From Peribacillus frigoritolerans (GTDB taxonomy: Bacteria > Bacillota > Bacilli > Bacillales > DSM-1321): DNA of 64,000 nt. This document shows positions 19,643-30,136 of this stretch, piece after piece. The DNA is taken from contig JAUPFL010000002.1 in the NCBI GenBank assembly GCA_030562215.1, forward strand, positions 1,302,001 to 1,366,000. The letters run 5' to 3'. The translations under genes and the position numbers were made by a program. Positions within the stretch are counted from its first letter, which is position 1, and the number at the start of each line of letters is the position of its first letter. The notes under the pieces were generated by a model that was not told the DNA's origin, ran no database searches, and saw only the letters and a program-made list of their open reading frames with translations.

Positions 19643-19885
19643 ATGAGACCATTTTATTTATATTTAATGAAATTTCGACAACCAAAGGAAATTGATGCAA
19701 TCACTAAATTTGCCAATCATGCCTATGAGGATCATGGCTTCCCAAAACAATCGACTGATTATAATGAATTGAGCAGTTATTTAGAATTGAATGCAGACTA
19801 TCTCGAAAGTATGTCAGTTTTCGATCAAGCGTGGGAACAGTATGTCCAAATAGAAGAAGGGCTCCTATTGGGAGATCAGGAATAG
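19643..19885 (+). CDS. yozE: YozE family SAM-like protein
   Basis: An 80-residue helical protein matching the YozE family (sterile-alpha-motif-like fold, function unknown). The sequence FYLYLMKFRQPKEIDAITKF, then AYEDHGFPKQSTDYNELSSY and LELNADYLESM follows the family closely. ATG 19643 sits 12 bases after a G-rich site (AGGGGGG). In B. subtilis yozE lies near yodN, yozD and kamA, as here. Intact. Confidence 0.9.
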   Translation: MRPFYLYLMKFRQPKEIDAITKFANHAYEDHGFPKQSTDYNELSSYLELNADYLESMSVFDQAWEQYVQIEEGLLLGDQE

Positions 19886-19900
19886 GGAGGAATCGGAAGG

Positions 19901-21663
19901 ATGTTTAAAAGCCTTCAAACCCGAATTTTGCTTTATTCTTTACTTATTGCAAGTGTTCCTCTTCTGGTACTGGGAATCATATCCTATGGATCACAACGGT
20001 CCCTGCTTGAGAAGGAAGCAAAAAATGCTCTGAATGCAGGTTCACTGAATATTGTAAATGAAACATACAGCTATTTGAACGAACGGATCAGTGATGTGAA
20101 GTTAATGAGTGTAAATTCGGCAATCATCAATCCTGGCTACTCAAAAGAAGAGAAGTCTGATGAACTTAAAAAGTTTATCGATGCAAAAGGAAATTATTAC
20201 GGTGTCTTGCATTTGGATATGGAAGGCAATGTCATTGCAGATACATCCAATAAAATGATCGGGGATAACCTTGCGAAGAGAATATGGTTCAAAGAGGCCA
20301 TAGAAGGTCATGAATTCCTTTCTGATGTTTATAAAACCCGGGCTTTCGCAGAACCTATAATAGCTTTGAGTGCGCCGGTATATGATCATTCGGGAAAATG
20401 ATCGAGTCGTATCCACAGCTTTCCGATTGGAAGGGCTTTGGGAGATGATGGAGAAAAAGGCTAATGAAATTAGCGATAAATACCCAGTGAACTTTTTATG
20501 ATCAATCAAGAAGGCATCATGATTTCGAAAAAAGACCCACATGGCATTATGCAGGATTCTGCCTTGAAAGAAATGGGATTAACGAAAGATAAGCTGATGG
20601 GAGCGTCGTTATCGGATGAATTGTACAGTGAAGAGAATGGGAAAAAATATATTCCATCCAGCCTGTCCATACGATAGCACAAACAGAGAATAAATGGTTT
20701 GTTGTTGTGGGTGCTGATAAGAAGCAGGTATTTCAACCTTTGAATGACCTATTAACACGGTACCTGACAATCTACAGCATCGTTTTTGTTTCTATCATTC
20801 TGGCTGTCTATTTACTAACAAAGACCCTCGTACGGCCAGTTCAAGAACTTGTCGGAGCGACAGAGGATTTCATAGGAGGAAAGGAATTCATCATTTCCGA
20901 CAATAGAAGCTTCGAGGAAATGGAAAAATTGAACCTTGCTTTTCTAAGAATGATGGAAACGATTGAAGATCGTGAGAGGGAAATCGTCCGTACGGAAAAA
21001 TTGAAATATGTTGGCCAGCTTGCTGCCGGTGTCGCCCATGAAATCAGGAACCCGTTGACGACAATAAAGGGCTTTTTCCAATTATTGAAGAGCCAGGATC
21101 ATGATAAATCATTGATAGAAAAATATAGCGATGTCATGCTTCATGAAGTGGATAGGGTCAATGTATTTGTGACACAACTTCTTGATTTGGCAAAACCGCA
21201 TCAACTGGAATGGGAGAAAATCGATTTAAAGGATTTCCTTGATGAAATTATAGATACTTATACTTCCTCAATTCCGAGTTCTCATGTAAGACTAATTAAT
21301 GGGGTGACACAATCCGTCATTGTTTATTCAGACAGGAACCGGTTAAGGCAGGTTCTCTTGAATGTCTTGAATAATGCTTGTGAAGCCATTGAAGAAAAGG
21401 GGCGGATTGAACTACATCACAATTCCGTGTCCCAATATATAAGATTAGTGATCAGCGATGATGGAAAAGGCATCAGTCCCGAGAATTTAAAAAATATCGG
21501 TATGCCCTTTTATACCACCAAACCGGATGGAAACGGATTAGGTGTAGCGACATGCATACAAATAATGGAGGAATTAAAAGGGAAATTCCAAATTGAGAGC
21601 GTCCGTGACGAAGGAACGAAAGTGACGCTCACAATCCCCACTACGAACCGTCTCATTAAATGA
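19901..21663 (+). CDS. Sporulation-type sensor histidine kinase with extracytoplasmic Cache domain, frameshifted
   Basis: A membrane kinase of about 588 residues. N-terminal helix (residues about 8-28), an external Cache-type sensor (YSYLNERISDVKLMSVN onwards), a second helix (IYSIVFVSIILAVYLLT), HAMP, then HisKA with the H-box AAGVAHEIRNPLTTIKGFF and an HATPase domain (N-box NVLNNACEAIEEKG, G1 DDGKGIS, G2 GNGLGVATC). Bases appear missing near 20397, 20410, 20502 and 20655. The H-box is of the KinA-KinE type that feeds the Spo0F phosphorelay, and no response regulator is adjacent, so a sporulation kinase role is likely. It follows yozE by 15 bases. Confidence 0.85.
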
Positions 21664-21677
21664 GGCGGTTTTTTTGT
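21646..21677 (+). terminator. Terminator at the end of the histidine kinase gene
   Basis: AACCGTCTCATT/AATGAGGCGGTT stem overlapping the last codons and stop, followed by seven T residues. Confidence 0.85.
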
Positions 21678-21815
21678 TTGTAGTGCCCTTTAATAAATGG
21701 GCCGGTTAATTAGCTAAATGAGCAAAATGCCCTCTTATTTCCATTAACCTCCATGTTTGTTTGTGCATATAATTTACTAATCAAACGATAAGGACCATAT
21801 TGGGGGATGTCTCTT

Positions 21816-22520
21816 ATGGGCAAAAAAACAGCCGAAATTTAAATTAGGCGATACAGTCGTAATAACAATGTATGGGACAGTCGGGAATATAACCGATGTG
21901 AAATTTCTCGATGGTGCTTATGTGTATGAAGTGAACTATAGTGAAGGTCTTTATATCGAAAAACATTGCAATCGATAAATGAATATGAAGGAGAAATCCT
22001 TTATCCGAAAGAACAAATCGATATTGAATATAAATATTTATTAGGTGACTTGGTCCAAGTGGATGGATATGAACAGGATTATTTCAAGATTATCGGCTAT
22101 CGAACGGAAATTTGGCGCTATAAGGAAAATGCCTGGGAGGATGTAATCTATGAGTTATCAAGAATCTCTGATGGTGAATGGCTTGAAGCTCATGAAGAAG
22201 AACTGACTTTGATTGCCGATGCCAAACGGGCAGATGGAATCATTAAAAAATTGGGTCTGCTCCTTCCTCAAAAGAAAAATGAGCTTGCTATCATTGCTAA
22301 ACAAAACAACCCTGGTAAAGGTGAGCGAGAAATGACAATGACAAAAGATGAAAAAAAGGAAATGATTGATGGACTGTTGGATTTATATAATGATTATTGT
22401 AAGCTCTACGAACATTTTGGCGATGATGAATATCGTCACATCATGAAAATCGCCCTTGCTAAAATTGAAAAAGCTGCAGAGGAAATTTATCCAGATCATA
22501 AAAAGAAGCAAACGAAGTGA
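21816..22520 (+). CDS. yodN: YodN-like protein, two frameshifts
   Basis: A cytoplasmic protein of about 234 residues of unknown function, in the position of B. subtilis yodN between yozE and yozD. ATG 21816 follows GGGGGA. The A-run at 21822-21828 seems to carry one extra A: removing it gives MGKKQPKFKLGDTVVITMYG, otherwise the frame stops after eight codons. One A is missing at about 21965. Two similar segments begin FKLGDTVVI and YLLGDLVQVDGYEQDYFKIIGY, suggesting duplicated SH3-like barrels. A charged helical C-terminus follows. The extra-base case is one of only two insertions found in the window. Confidence 0.68.
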
Positions 22521-22698
22521 AAGGTATCCCAAACTTTTAAAGGGCAATTTCCAAATTCCCTATAGAAGTATCCATACAAATAGAACACGAATGGAACTTG
22601 ATAACTATAGGCCCTTCATATGTTTTTCCATTATGGGATGCCTTAGTGGTATATTTGTCTCTACACATTCATAGACCTTTAAATAAGGGGGCGATGAT

Positions 22699-22869
22699 TT
22701 GCGAGAAATTGAGGTTTTTATTGATACAGAAGAGATAGCGGAATTCTTTTTTCAAGAATTGATAAGACGGGGCTATCTTCCAACAGAAGCTGAAGTTGAA
22801 GATCTTGCTGACATCACATTCGAATATCTTCTTGAAAAATGCATAATTGATGAAGAAGTCGAAGAGTAA
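22699..22869 (+). CDS. yozD: YozD family small protein
   Basis: A 56-residue acidic protein: REIEVFIDTEEIAEFFFQEL, then RRGYLPTEAEVEDLADITFE and EYLLEKCIIDEEVEE. It matches YozD of B. subtilis in length and pattern; function unknown. The start is TTG 22699, eight bases after AAGGGGG. It lies between yodN and deoD, as expected from the B. subtilis order. Confidence 0.82.
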   Translation: MREIEVFIDTEEIAEFFFQELIRRGYLPTEAEVEDLADITFEYLLEKCIIDEEVEE

Positions 22870-22926
22870 CCTGTCATAAGACGGTTAGCAGCTTCCTTTC
22901 CCTTAATTTCATTAACCATTTAAAAA

Positions 22927-22956
22927 AGACGGCGGACCACCGCCGTTTTGTTTGCG
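22927..22956 (+). terminator. Terminator after yozD
   Basis: ACGGCGG/CCGCCGT stem with a four-base loop, then TTTTGTTTG. Confidence 0.75.
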
Positions 22957-23028
22957 ATTTAGGAAGGGTGCCAAAAGTCTTTTTCCTGATTTCCATTTTT
23001 TCAAGTTCCAGATAAGGTTCGATTTTCC

Positions 23029-23084
23029 TAACTTGTGGTTGATATGGTATAGTAGTTTTTGAATATCATTTCAACCACAAGTTA
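23029..23084. promoter_or_regulatory. Inverted repeat spanning the deoD promoter and leader
   Basis: TAACTTGTGGTTGA at 23029-23042 and its exact reverse complement at 23071-23084 are separated by 28 bases. Between them lies TGGTATAGT (extended -10, 23045-23053). The right arm touches the AAGGAGG site. This suggests a pair of operator half-sites or an RBS-masking hairpin. Confidence 0.6.
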
Positions 23085-23100
23085 AGGAGGACATAGTCGT

Positions 23101-23805
23101 ATGAGCGTACATATTGGTGCAAAAGAGAATGAAATTGCGGAAACGGTCTTACTTCCTGGGGACCCGTTGCGTGCAAAATATATTGCTGAAACATTTTTAG
23201 AGGATGCTAAACTTTATAATGAAGTTCGTAACATGTTTGGATATACAGGGACATATAAAGGAAAACGAATTTCTGTACAAGGTACAGGCATGGGTGTCCC
23301 ATCCATTTCGATTTACGTAAATGAATTGATGAATAGCTATAATGTCCAGAAGCTGATTCGTGTTGGAACTGCAGGAGCGATTCAAAAAGATGTAAAAGTC
23401 AGGGATGTGATCCTTGCAATGAGTGCTTCCACCGATTCCCAAATGAACCGCATGACTTTCGGCGGGGTGGACTTTGCCCCGACCGCGGATTTCGAATTAC
23501 TTAGAAAAGCTTATGACGTCGGCACGGCTAAGGGCTTGCAATTGAAGGTCGGTAATGTATTTACGGCCGATCAGTTTTATAACGATAATAGTGAATTGGA
23601 AAAATGGGCAAAATACCAAATCCTTGCGATAGAAATGGAATCAGCTGCCCTTTACACGCTTGCTGCTAAATTTGGCCGCCAAGCTTTATCTGTATTGACC
23701 ATTTCCGATCACATTTTAACCGGTGAGGAGACGTCGTCGGAAGAGCGCCAGTCAACTTTCAACGAAATGGTTGAAGTGGCATTGGAAGCAGCTATCCAGG
23801 ACTGA
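23101..23805 (+). CDS. deoD: Purine nucleoside phosphorylase, DeoD type
   Basis: A 234-residue hexameric-type phosphorylase that splits purine (2'-deoxy)nucleosides into base and (deoxy)ribose 1-phosphate. Family marks: [16 protein letters not shown] (phosphate site), [40 protein letters not shown] (nucleoside contacts) and [12 protein letters not shown] (catalytic Asp). ATG follows TTAAGGAGG with 10-base spacing. It is intact and stands alone between yozD and ctpA. The upstream inverted repeat implies specific control. Confidence 0.96.
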   Translation: MSVHIGAKENEIAETVLLPGDPLRAKYIAETFLEDAKLYNEVRNMFGYTGTYKGKRISVQGTGMGVPSISIYVNELMNSYNVQKLIRVGTAGAIQKDVKVRDVILAMSASTDSQMNRMTFGGVDFAPTADFELLRKAYDVGTAKGLQLKVGNVFTADQFYNDNSELEKWAKYQILAIEMESAALYTLAAKFGRQALSVLTISDHILTGEETSSEERQSTFNEMVEVALEAAIQD

Positions 23806-24086
23806 TAATTGGATGTAAATGACAGGCGGGTGACCAGGAATAAGTGATGCTGTATAATGGCAGTTGGATACAGGCTCATTTGTTCCATGGTATCCGCATT
23901 TTTGTAATGTCAGGAGATGCCTGTTTTCCTTGGACCATTTTCCCTGATTTGACGTTTGCTAAAAAAATACATATGGTCATAAGTTGTTATTTTTGATAAC
24001 TATTATTTTTCGATTGGCTTGAAAGCTGATAAAATAGGAATGAAATCGTTTATATCGTCATGAAGAATGAAAGTGGTGAGGCTTCA

Positions 24087-25541
24087 GTGGAAGAAGAAAA
24101 TCAAAAACAGCCAAAAGAGGCAGGGAAATTCATTAAAATAAAGAAGTTTACGTTCATTATGGGGATTTTCTTAGTCATATTTCTAACTGCAGGGATTACT
24201 ACAATAGCCTTGACCTTTGGAGATGAAAAAGTAGAGTCATTAGCACCGGATAAGCATTCGGAATTTGAAAAGCTGTATTCTACATACGATACGATAAAAG
24301 ATAACTATTATGAAGAGATTGATGAAGAAAAACTGGTTGACGGGGCAATTAATGGAATGATCGAATCATTGGATGATCCGTACTCTGCTTATATGGATAA
24401 AAAGGAAGCGTCGAGTTTCCATGAGAGCATCTCTTCATCTTTTGAAGGAATCGGTGCTGAGATTCAGGAGCAGGATGGACAAATAATGGTGGTCTCACCA
24501 ATAAAAGGGTCCCCGGCAGAAAAAGCTGGGGTAAAACCGAATGACATTATATTAAGTGTGGATGGTAAAAGTGTTGAAGGACTGAGCTCTTCTGAAGCTG
24601 TCCTGAAAATCAGGGGCGAGAAGGGTACGAAAGTTGATCTATCCATTTCAAGAGCTGGTGAGTCGGAACCGATTGAGCTGACCATTAAACGGGACACAAT
24701 TCCGATTGAGACGGTTTATGCGGAAATGCTTGATGATGGAGTTGCAAAAATTCAAGTGACCAGTTTTTCCGAACATACAGTCCAAGAGCTGAAAACGGCG
24801 CTTGAGGAAATGTCCAAGAAGGACATGAAGGGTCTCGTATTGGATTTGAGGGGAAACCCGGGGGACTGCTTGAACAAGCAATAGAAATGGCAAGCCTGTT
24901 CATACCTAATGGGAAAGTGGTCCTTCAAGTTGAGGATCGCAGCGGGAAAAAGAAGTATATAAATCGGAGAATGATGGAGAACTGAAAATCCCGGTAGTCG
25001 TGTTGATTGATGATGGAAGTGCCAGTGCTTCTGAAATCGTTGCAGCGGCTGTCAGTGAATCTGCGGACATTCCATTGATCGGTGTCAAGTCATTTGGGAA
25101 AGGGACAGTGCAGACTGCCCAAGACTTCAAAGATGGATCTAACTTCAAATATACCGCAGCTAAATGGTTGACTCCTGAAGGCAATTGGATTCATAAAAAA
25201 GGGATCAAGCCGGATATTACTGTGAAGCTTCCTGATTATGCGAGCCTTCCGTACATTTCGCCCGATAAGGAATTGAAAGCATCCGATTCTTCGAGTGAAG
25301 TGAAAGCGGCTGAAGAGATGCTGAAGGAAGCAGGCCATGATCCAGGTAAGGTAGATGGATTCTTTGATGAAGCAACCACGAATGCTGTCATAGCATTCCA
25401 AAGGGAACAAAAATTAAAGAAACCGGCACCATTAAGGATGATACTACCGTTAAATTGATGCAGGTCATCCGCGAGAAAATCCTTAAGAACGACACACAAG
25501 TGAAAAAAGCGGTAGAAGTATTAAAGAAAGAAATAAAATAA
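24087..25541 (+). CDS. ctpA: Carboxyl-terminal processing protease CtpA (S41), three frameshifts
   Basis: A membrane-anchored serine protease of about 485 residues. After a charged N-terminus and one helix (FIMGIFLVIFLTAGITTIAL) come a PDZ domain (FEGIGAEIQEQDGQIMVVSP), the S41 core with nucleophile DDGSASASEIVAAAV and Lys in SFGKGTVQTAQ, and a C-terminal peptidoglycan-binding domain (AEEMLKEAGHDPGKVDGFFD). A G is missing at about 24863 (NPGGLLEQ), a base at about 24950 (KKEVYKSEND) and an A at about 25421. GTG 24087 after GGTGAGG is preferred over ATG 24060, which has no binding site. It probably trims wall-associated substrates. Confidence 0.9.
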
Positions 25542-25554
25542 ATGATATTGCCCG

Positions 25555-25592
25555 AAAAGCCTGCCAACGATTATCGTTGGCAGGCTTTTTTG
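25555..25592 (+). terminator. Terminator after ctpA
   Basis: AAAAGCCTGCCAACGA/TCGTTGGCAGGCTTTTT perfect stem. Confidence 0.95.
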
Positions 25593-25659
25593 TCGTTTTC
25601 ATGCATAGGATTCCAACATTAGGCAGAGAATAGGGGTAATTTTCCAATGAGGTGAGGTA

Positions 25660-26546
25660 ATGAAAGAAAAGGTATTGTTCATATATCTCTTGATCTTGAT
25701 TCTGGCAGGCTGTACCTATGCCCCTTTACCCAAACAAAATGGAAATGAAGGTACGGAAAAAAACTAATCAATGAAGAGAACCAGGAAAGCGAGAAAACAT
25801 TTCTGTTAATAGGTGTTGACACAAGGGGAGAGCAAAAATCTCGGTCAGATGCGATTATCCTAGCAAAATACTTTCCTGAGCAGGAGAAACTGAAGCTGGC
25901 TTCCATTATGCGTGATAGTTATGTGAAAATCCCCGGGAATAAATCAGGATATAACAAAATAAATGCTGCTTATTATTATGGTGGAGGGGAATTACTCAAG
26001 AAAACCATACGGGAAAACTTTGATGTCAAGGTCGATCATGTAGCGGTAATCGACTTCCAGGGATTTGTGAAGATGGTCGATTTACTTGCCCCTGGGGGGG
26101 TGGCGGTGAACGTGGATCAGGAAATCATTGATGATATGAGCATCCAAGCAAGCGTCGGTAAAAATGTTCTACACGGTGAGGAATTATTGAAATATGTCCG
26201 TTTTAGACATGACGATGAAAGTGATTTTGGAAGGGTAGAGCGTCAACAAGAAGTTATGGTTCAATTAAAAACAGCGTTTATAAATCAAATCTCATCCTTC
26301 GAAGGGATGGCAGCCCTTCCTGGTATCATAGAACAAGGGCTCTCGTACTTGGATACAGATATTGGTCTGAAAACAATAATGGAAATGGGTCCAAAAGCCG
26401 TCTTCCATACCCCGGACACCGTCGAAACCTTAAGGGTTCCAGTGGAAGGAAGCTTTAAAGATGAAATATATCCCCAGTCCGGAGCCGTTTTGGAAATGGA
26501 CTACACTAAAAATAAAAAAGCACTTCAGGAGTTCTTTGCAAAATAA
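25660..26546 (+). CDS. LytR-CpsA-Psr (LCP) family lipoprotein, frameshifted
   Basis: LCP enzymes move anionic glycopolymers (teichoic acids) from undecaprenyl lipid to peptidoglycan. ATG 25660 starts a signal peptide ending in the lipobox ILAGC, so this copy appears lipid-anchored rather than held by a plain N-terminal helix. One A is missing at about 25767; repair gives EKKLINEENQESEKTFLLIG. LCP motifs are VDTRGEQKSRSDAIIL (Asp/Arg pyrophosphate site), SIMRDSYVKIPG, KINAAYYYGG, and YVRFRHDDESDFGRVERQQE. Repaired length is about 295 residues. Confidence 0.85.
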
Positions 26547-26628
26547 TAAGAATTTTGGAAGTCCATTTTATTATCGAAAGTGTTCGGATTTAATTATTGT
26601 ATTATAGACCTCGCAAGAATAATTATTT

Positions 26629-26667
26629 AAAAAACGAGAGGGATACGAAATCCTTCTCGTTTTTTAT
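26629..26667. terminator. Bidirectional terminator between the LCP gene and mtnA
   Basis: AAAAAACGAGAGGGAT pairs with ATCCTTCTCGTTTTTT, with one mismatch; convergent genes on both sides. Confidence 0.85.
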
Positions 26668-26687
26668 CACCAATAAAGGAACCTGGA

Positions 26688-27734
26688 TCAATTAACAAAA
26701 TGCGGAATGTTTTTGAAGAAATCAGGTGTTATGATTCCGTTTTCGGTAATGATGCTTGTAATTAGGTGATTCGGTGTAACATCAAAGGCTGGATTGAAAG
26801 TCTTCACGTTTTCCGGAGCGATCCTTATACCTTGAATGAAGGTGATTTCCGCTTCATTCCGCTCTTCAATCGGGATGGATGTGCCGGATTCGATAGAAAG
26901 GTCGAATGTGCTTGATGGTGCGGCTACATAAAAGGGGATACCAAAGTGCTTGGCTAATATGGCCAATCCCAATGTCCCGATTTTATTTGCTGTATCTCCA
27001 TTGGCCGCAATCCTGTCGGCCCCGACGATAATTCCATTTATTCGTTTCTGGTGAATTGTATGGGCAGCCATATTATCAGAAATTAAGGTGACATCAACCC
27101 CCGCTTGCATCAATTCCCAAGCCGTCAAACGCGCCCCTTGCAGGACAGGCCTGGTTTCACATGCATACACTTTTAGCGGAAAGTCCCTTTCTTTAGCCAG
27201 GTGGAAGGGAGCCAAGGCTGTGCCATACCGAGCTGTAGCGATTCCCCCAGCATTGCAATGCGTAAGAATGGAATCTCCTTTAGTGAATAGGGATAAACCA
27301 TGTTCCCCGATTTTCCTGCACATTTCTTCATCTTCAGCAAAGATGGCTTTAGCCTCCGATACAAGTGCTTCCTTGGCAGTTGAAATGCTTTGCGCAGCCT
27401 GCAAGGTGTTCTCCATCCTCCTTAACGCCCAAAAAAGGTTGACTGCAGTTGGCCGGGAAGATGCGAGTTTTTCAATATGCCTCGTTACGTTTTTCTTGAA
27501 TTCCCCTAATTCAGCGGTTGTTTCCTGTTTGGCACCAAGTGCAACACCAAATGCTGCCGTCAGTCCAATTGCTGGGGCACCGCGAACTTTTAATGTCAAA
27601 ATGCTGTCATATACATCATCAACAGAATGAAGTTCAATAAATTCAGTTATGGAAGGAAGGGCTTGTTGATTTAATAATGTAATATGGGTATCATCCCATT
27701 GTACCGAATATGGTAAGGGTGCTAGTGTAGTCAT
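26688..27734 (-). CDS. mtnA: Methylthioribose-1-phosphate isomerase
   Basis: A 348-residue enzyme of methionine salvage converting MTR-1-P to MTRu-1-P. Family marks: [35 protein letters not shown] (catalytic Cys), [32 protein letters not shown] (catalytic Asp) and a C-terminal [13 protein letters not shown]. Length is normal and the gene intact. It follows mtnK by 14 bases in one operon controlled by the SAM-I riboswitch upstream of mtnK. Confidence 0.96.
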   Translation of the reverse strand: MTTLAPLPYSVQWDDTHITLLNQQALPSITEFIELHSVDDVYDSILTLKVRGAPAIGLTAAFGVALGAKQETTAELGEFKKNVTRHIEKLASSRPTAVNLFWALRRMENTLQAAQSISTAKEALVSEAKAIFAEDEEMCRKIGEHGLSLFTKGDSILTHCNAGGIATARYGTALAPFHLAKERDFPLKVYACETRPVLQGARLTAWELMQAGVDVTLISDNMAAHTIHQKRINGIIVGADRIAANGDTANKIGTLGLAILAKHFGIPFYVAAPSSTFDLSIESGTSIPIEERNEAEITFIQGIRIAPENVKTFNPAFDVTPNHLITSIITENGIITPDFFKNIPHFVN

Positions 27735-27748
27735 GTGCAGGTCTCCTT

Positions 27749-28951
27749 TTAAATGGTTGAGTAAGATGGCAGTGTACGTTGCTTCAACGCTTCAATTATA
27801 GTTGGAACATCCAATTCCTCCCGTTTTTTAATTAAAAAAGAACCAATTTCCAATGTTGCCGTTTTGGCAGCGATCCTTGTTTCTTTATCTTCAATGACGT
27901 TTAAATCGGCTACATGGGAAAGGCCAATGGTTCGCCGAATCAGTTCGCAGCCTGCAAAACCGAATGCATCTTTTTTGAATTTTGTCAGTAAATAAGGCAG
28001 ATAACCTTTCACATGGCGAAATGGGCTTTTATTTTGGCCTTCCCATAATTCGGTGTAAGTTTCTTCAAAGGCATTCCAAAATTCATGAAGGAGCGTGAAA
28101 ATCTCTTCCTTTCCGGCGCCATTGCGTGTTACTGCCTGAAAGAGAAGGTTGGCGGTGTATTGACCAAGGTCAAAACCAACTGGCCCATAAGAAGCGAATT
28201 CCGGATCAATAACCTTTGTTTCGGTTTCACTTGCAAATATACTTCCAGTATGTAAATCTCCATGAAGCAAGGCTTCCTGCTCGGTTTCAAAGCTTTGTTT
28301 CAGTTTGGCGACCTCAAGTATCACTTCTTGATCATTCCATATTTTTTGGGCGGCACCTGTCAATTCCACCTCGAAATCTCCCGGGAGTTCCTCAAAAAAT
28401 GGATCCGTGAAAATAAAGACCTCAGTGATTTTGCAGAGTTCGGGATTCGTGAAATGTCGGGCCACCTCCTTTTTCGCAGAGGGTTCTAAATGATAATCTG
28501 ATGTATAAAATGCCGTCTTCGCAACATACTCACCAATATGCTGTGAAAGCAATGGATATGAATCGCCATCAATCAAACCAGTTCTAACGATTTTCAAGTG
28601 CGATAAATCCTCCATTACTGTAATGGCAAGCTGTTCATCCGAATAATAGACTTGCGGTACGAATTCGGGGCAATAACTTCTGAAATGAATCAGCGCATTC
28701 GCTTCAATGGCTGCCCTTTTCAGTGTCAGCGGCCAGCTTTCACCAAGTACCTTGGCATAAGGGACCGCTTGTTTGATTATTAGTCCTTTGTTTGTGACCG
28801 TGTCTGTAATATGAAAAACATAATTTAAGTTTCCATCGCCGATTTCATTACATTTCAAACTTGCATCCGCATTGACCAACCCAAGTTTTTTTGCAAGGGT
28901 TATAGCTGTTTCGTTTGTCAATCTCTTAAAATTTGAATGGTTTTGAGTCAT
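27749..28951 (-). CDS. mtnK: Methylthioribose kinase
   Basis: A 400-residue kinase that phosphorylates 5-methylthioribose, the first committed salvage step. Marks: [14 protein letters not shown] (ATP loop), [35 protein letters not shown] (catalytic Asp) and [19 protein letters not shown] (metal Asp). ATG 28951 lies seven bases after GGAGGGG; the in-frame upstream TTG at 28972 would include that site and is rejected. It leads the mtnK-mtnA operon. Intact. Confidence 0.95.
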   Translation of the reverse strand: MTQNHSNFKRLTNETAITLAKKLGLVNADASLKCNEIGDGNLNYVFHITDTVTNKGLIIKQAVPYAKVLGESWPLTLKRAAIEANALIHFRSYCPEFVPQVYYSDEQLAITVMEDLSHLKIVRTGLIDGDSYPLLSQHIGEYVAKTAFYTSDYHLEPSAKKEVARHFTNPELCKITEVFIFTDPFFEELPGDFEVELTGAAQKIWNDQEVILEVAKLKQSFETEQEALLHGDLHTGSIFASETETKVIDPEFASYGPVGFDLGQYTANLLFQAVTRNGAGKEEIFTLLHEFWNAFEETYTELWEGQNKSPFRHVKGYLPYLLTKFKKDAFGFAGCELIRRTIGLSHVADLNVIEDKETRIAAKTATLEIGSFLIKKREELDVPTIIEALKQRTLPSYSTI

Positions 28952-28981
28952 TCTTTTCCCCTCCAGATTCAAAATAAGAAT

Positions 28982-29011
28982 AAAAAAGCCTCTTTCATAT
29001 AGAAAGAGGCA
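28982..29011 (-). terminator. Terminator of the mtnK SAM-I riboswitch
   Basis: On the minus strand GCCTCTTTC/GAAAGAGGC is followed by six T residues, between the aptamer and mtnK: the expression platform of an OFF switch. Confidence 0.92.
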
Positions 29012-29028
29012 GAAGTTTTGGCTTCGGA

Positions 29029-29184
29029 CCTCTTATCTTCCAGAAAATGAATTCTGGTGGAATTAGCACCGTGCTCTGTGGATTTAATAATCCGGCGGAG
29101 GATCCGCCCCATTTCACAATGGTATTACAGTCGGTTGCTGGGCTTCATAGGGCCTTTATCCCTCAGCCTGCTCTTGATAAGAGT
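29029..29184 (-). promoter_or_regulatory. SAM-I (S-box) riboswitch of mtnK-mtnA
   Basis: On the minus strand: CTCTTATCAAGAG then CAGGCTGAGGGA, GAAGCCCAGCAACC, CACGGTGCTAATTCC and closing GATAAGAG, the conserved S-box core. High SAM should stabilise the aptamer and let the downstream terminator form. An added hairpin GGCGGAT/ATCCGCC-like sits between the second and third core motifs and is shared with the mtnW switch. Confidence 0.95.
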
Positions 29185-29254
29185 AAATGTTTTCTGAAAT
29201 TTTAATCTTCGGGAAAATAATATCAACTTTTTAAATAGTTTGTCAATGGGTAAA

Positions 29255-30037
29255 TTAATAAAAATCAGGTCGGCGATCTTCGAATACAGGTATTTTGTTG
29301 CGTGCATCCGTAACTTTTTTGAAGTCCAAGGTGCCTGTCAAGAGTTCGTCTCCTTCTCCGGCTTCACTTACGATATTCCCCCATGGATCAATAATCAAGG
29401 AATGACCCGCAAATATATTATTGATATCCGAACCTGTACGATTAACGGCTACAACATAGGCTTGGTTCTCGATGGCACGGCTTATTAATAAGGCTCTCCA
29501 GTGATCGAGTCTCGGCTTTGGCCATTCAGCCGTAACGAATAGAACTTCCGCGCCTTGAACGGTATGGGCTCGCTGCCATTCAGGGAAACGAATGTCATAA
29601 CAAACGAACCCGGCACATATTTTTTCATCAAGAGTAAATAAACCATCTTTTTCACCTGGCTGCAGGAAATGGTGTTCATCCATTAATTGAAATAAGTGAA
29701 GCTTATCATATTCTTTAATGAGCTTTCCGTGTTTATCGATGATGAGCATGGTGTTATAGATTCCCTTGCTTGTTTTTTTCGCAATGGAACCGCCGATGAT
29801 GTGAATCCGGTGTTTCTGTGCCTGTGTTTTAAGAAATTCAATCGTTTTTTCTGCCTCTTGGTCTGCAATCTCATTCAGCCTGGTCAAATCGTATCCGGTT
29901 GTCCAAAGCTCTGGTAATATGACGATATCGGGTTCGGACCGAGCTGCTTTTTCCATCCATTGTTCTGCAACCTGAAAATTGATATCTGGTTGACCGAAGG
30001 CTATATCCATTTGAATACAAGCTATTTTCCACTTCAT
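29255..30037 (-). CDS. mtnU: Nitrilase-family amidase MtnU (2-oxoglutaramate amidase)
   Basis: A 260-residue carbon-nitrogen hydrolase of the methionine salvage neighbourhood (YkrU), thought to hydrolyse the 2-oxo amide left by the glutamine-dependent transaminase MtnE. The catalytic triad is visible: Glu in ILPELWTTGYD, Lys in EYDKLHLFQLM and Cys in GFVCYDIRFPEWQ. It is divergent from mtnE and lies upstream of the mtnK riboswitch, in the same orientation as mtnK. Intact and of normal length. Confidence 0.92.
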   Translation of the reverse strand: MKWKIACIQMDIAFGQPDINFQVAEQWMEKAARSEPDIVILPELWTTGYDLTRLNEIADQEAEKTIEFLKTQAQKHRIHIIGGSIAKKTSKGIYNTMLIIDKHGKLIKEYDKLHLFQLMDEHHFLQPGEKDGLFTLDEKICAGFVCYDIRFPEWQRAHTVQGAEVLFVTAEWPKPRLDHWRALLISRAIENQAYVVAVNRTGSDINNIFAGHSLIIDPWGNIVSEAGEGDELLTGTLDFKKVTDARNKIPVFEDRRPDFY

Positions 30038-30136
30038 CGTTTAAAACCCCCATATGTAAAAAATGCTTTACAAGACTACGATAAACATATATCATTTGTG
30101 ACTAGAATTTCAAGAAATTTCAGAGAAGGTGTATAA

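Noticed and set aside
27088-27630. 180-residue plus-strand open frame inside mtnA
   Set aside because: It lies wholly opposite the conserved mtnA gene and has no family motif.
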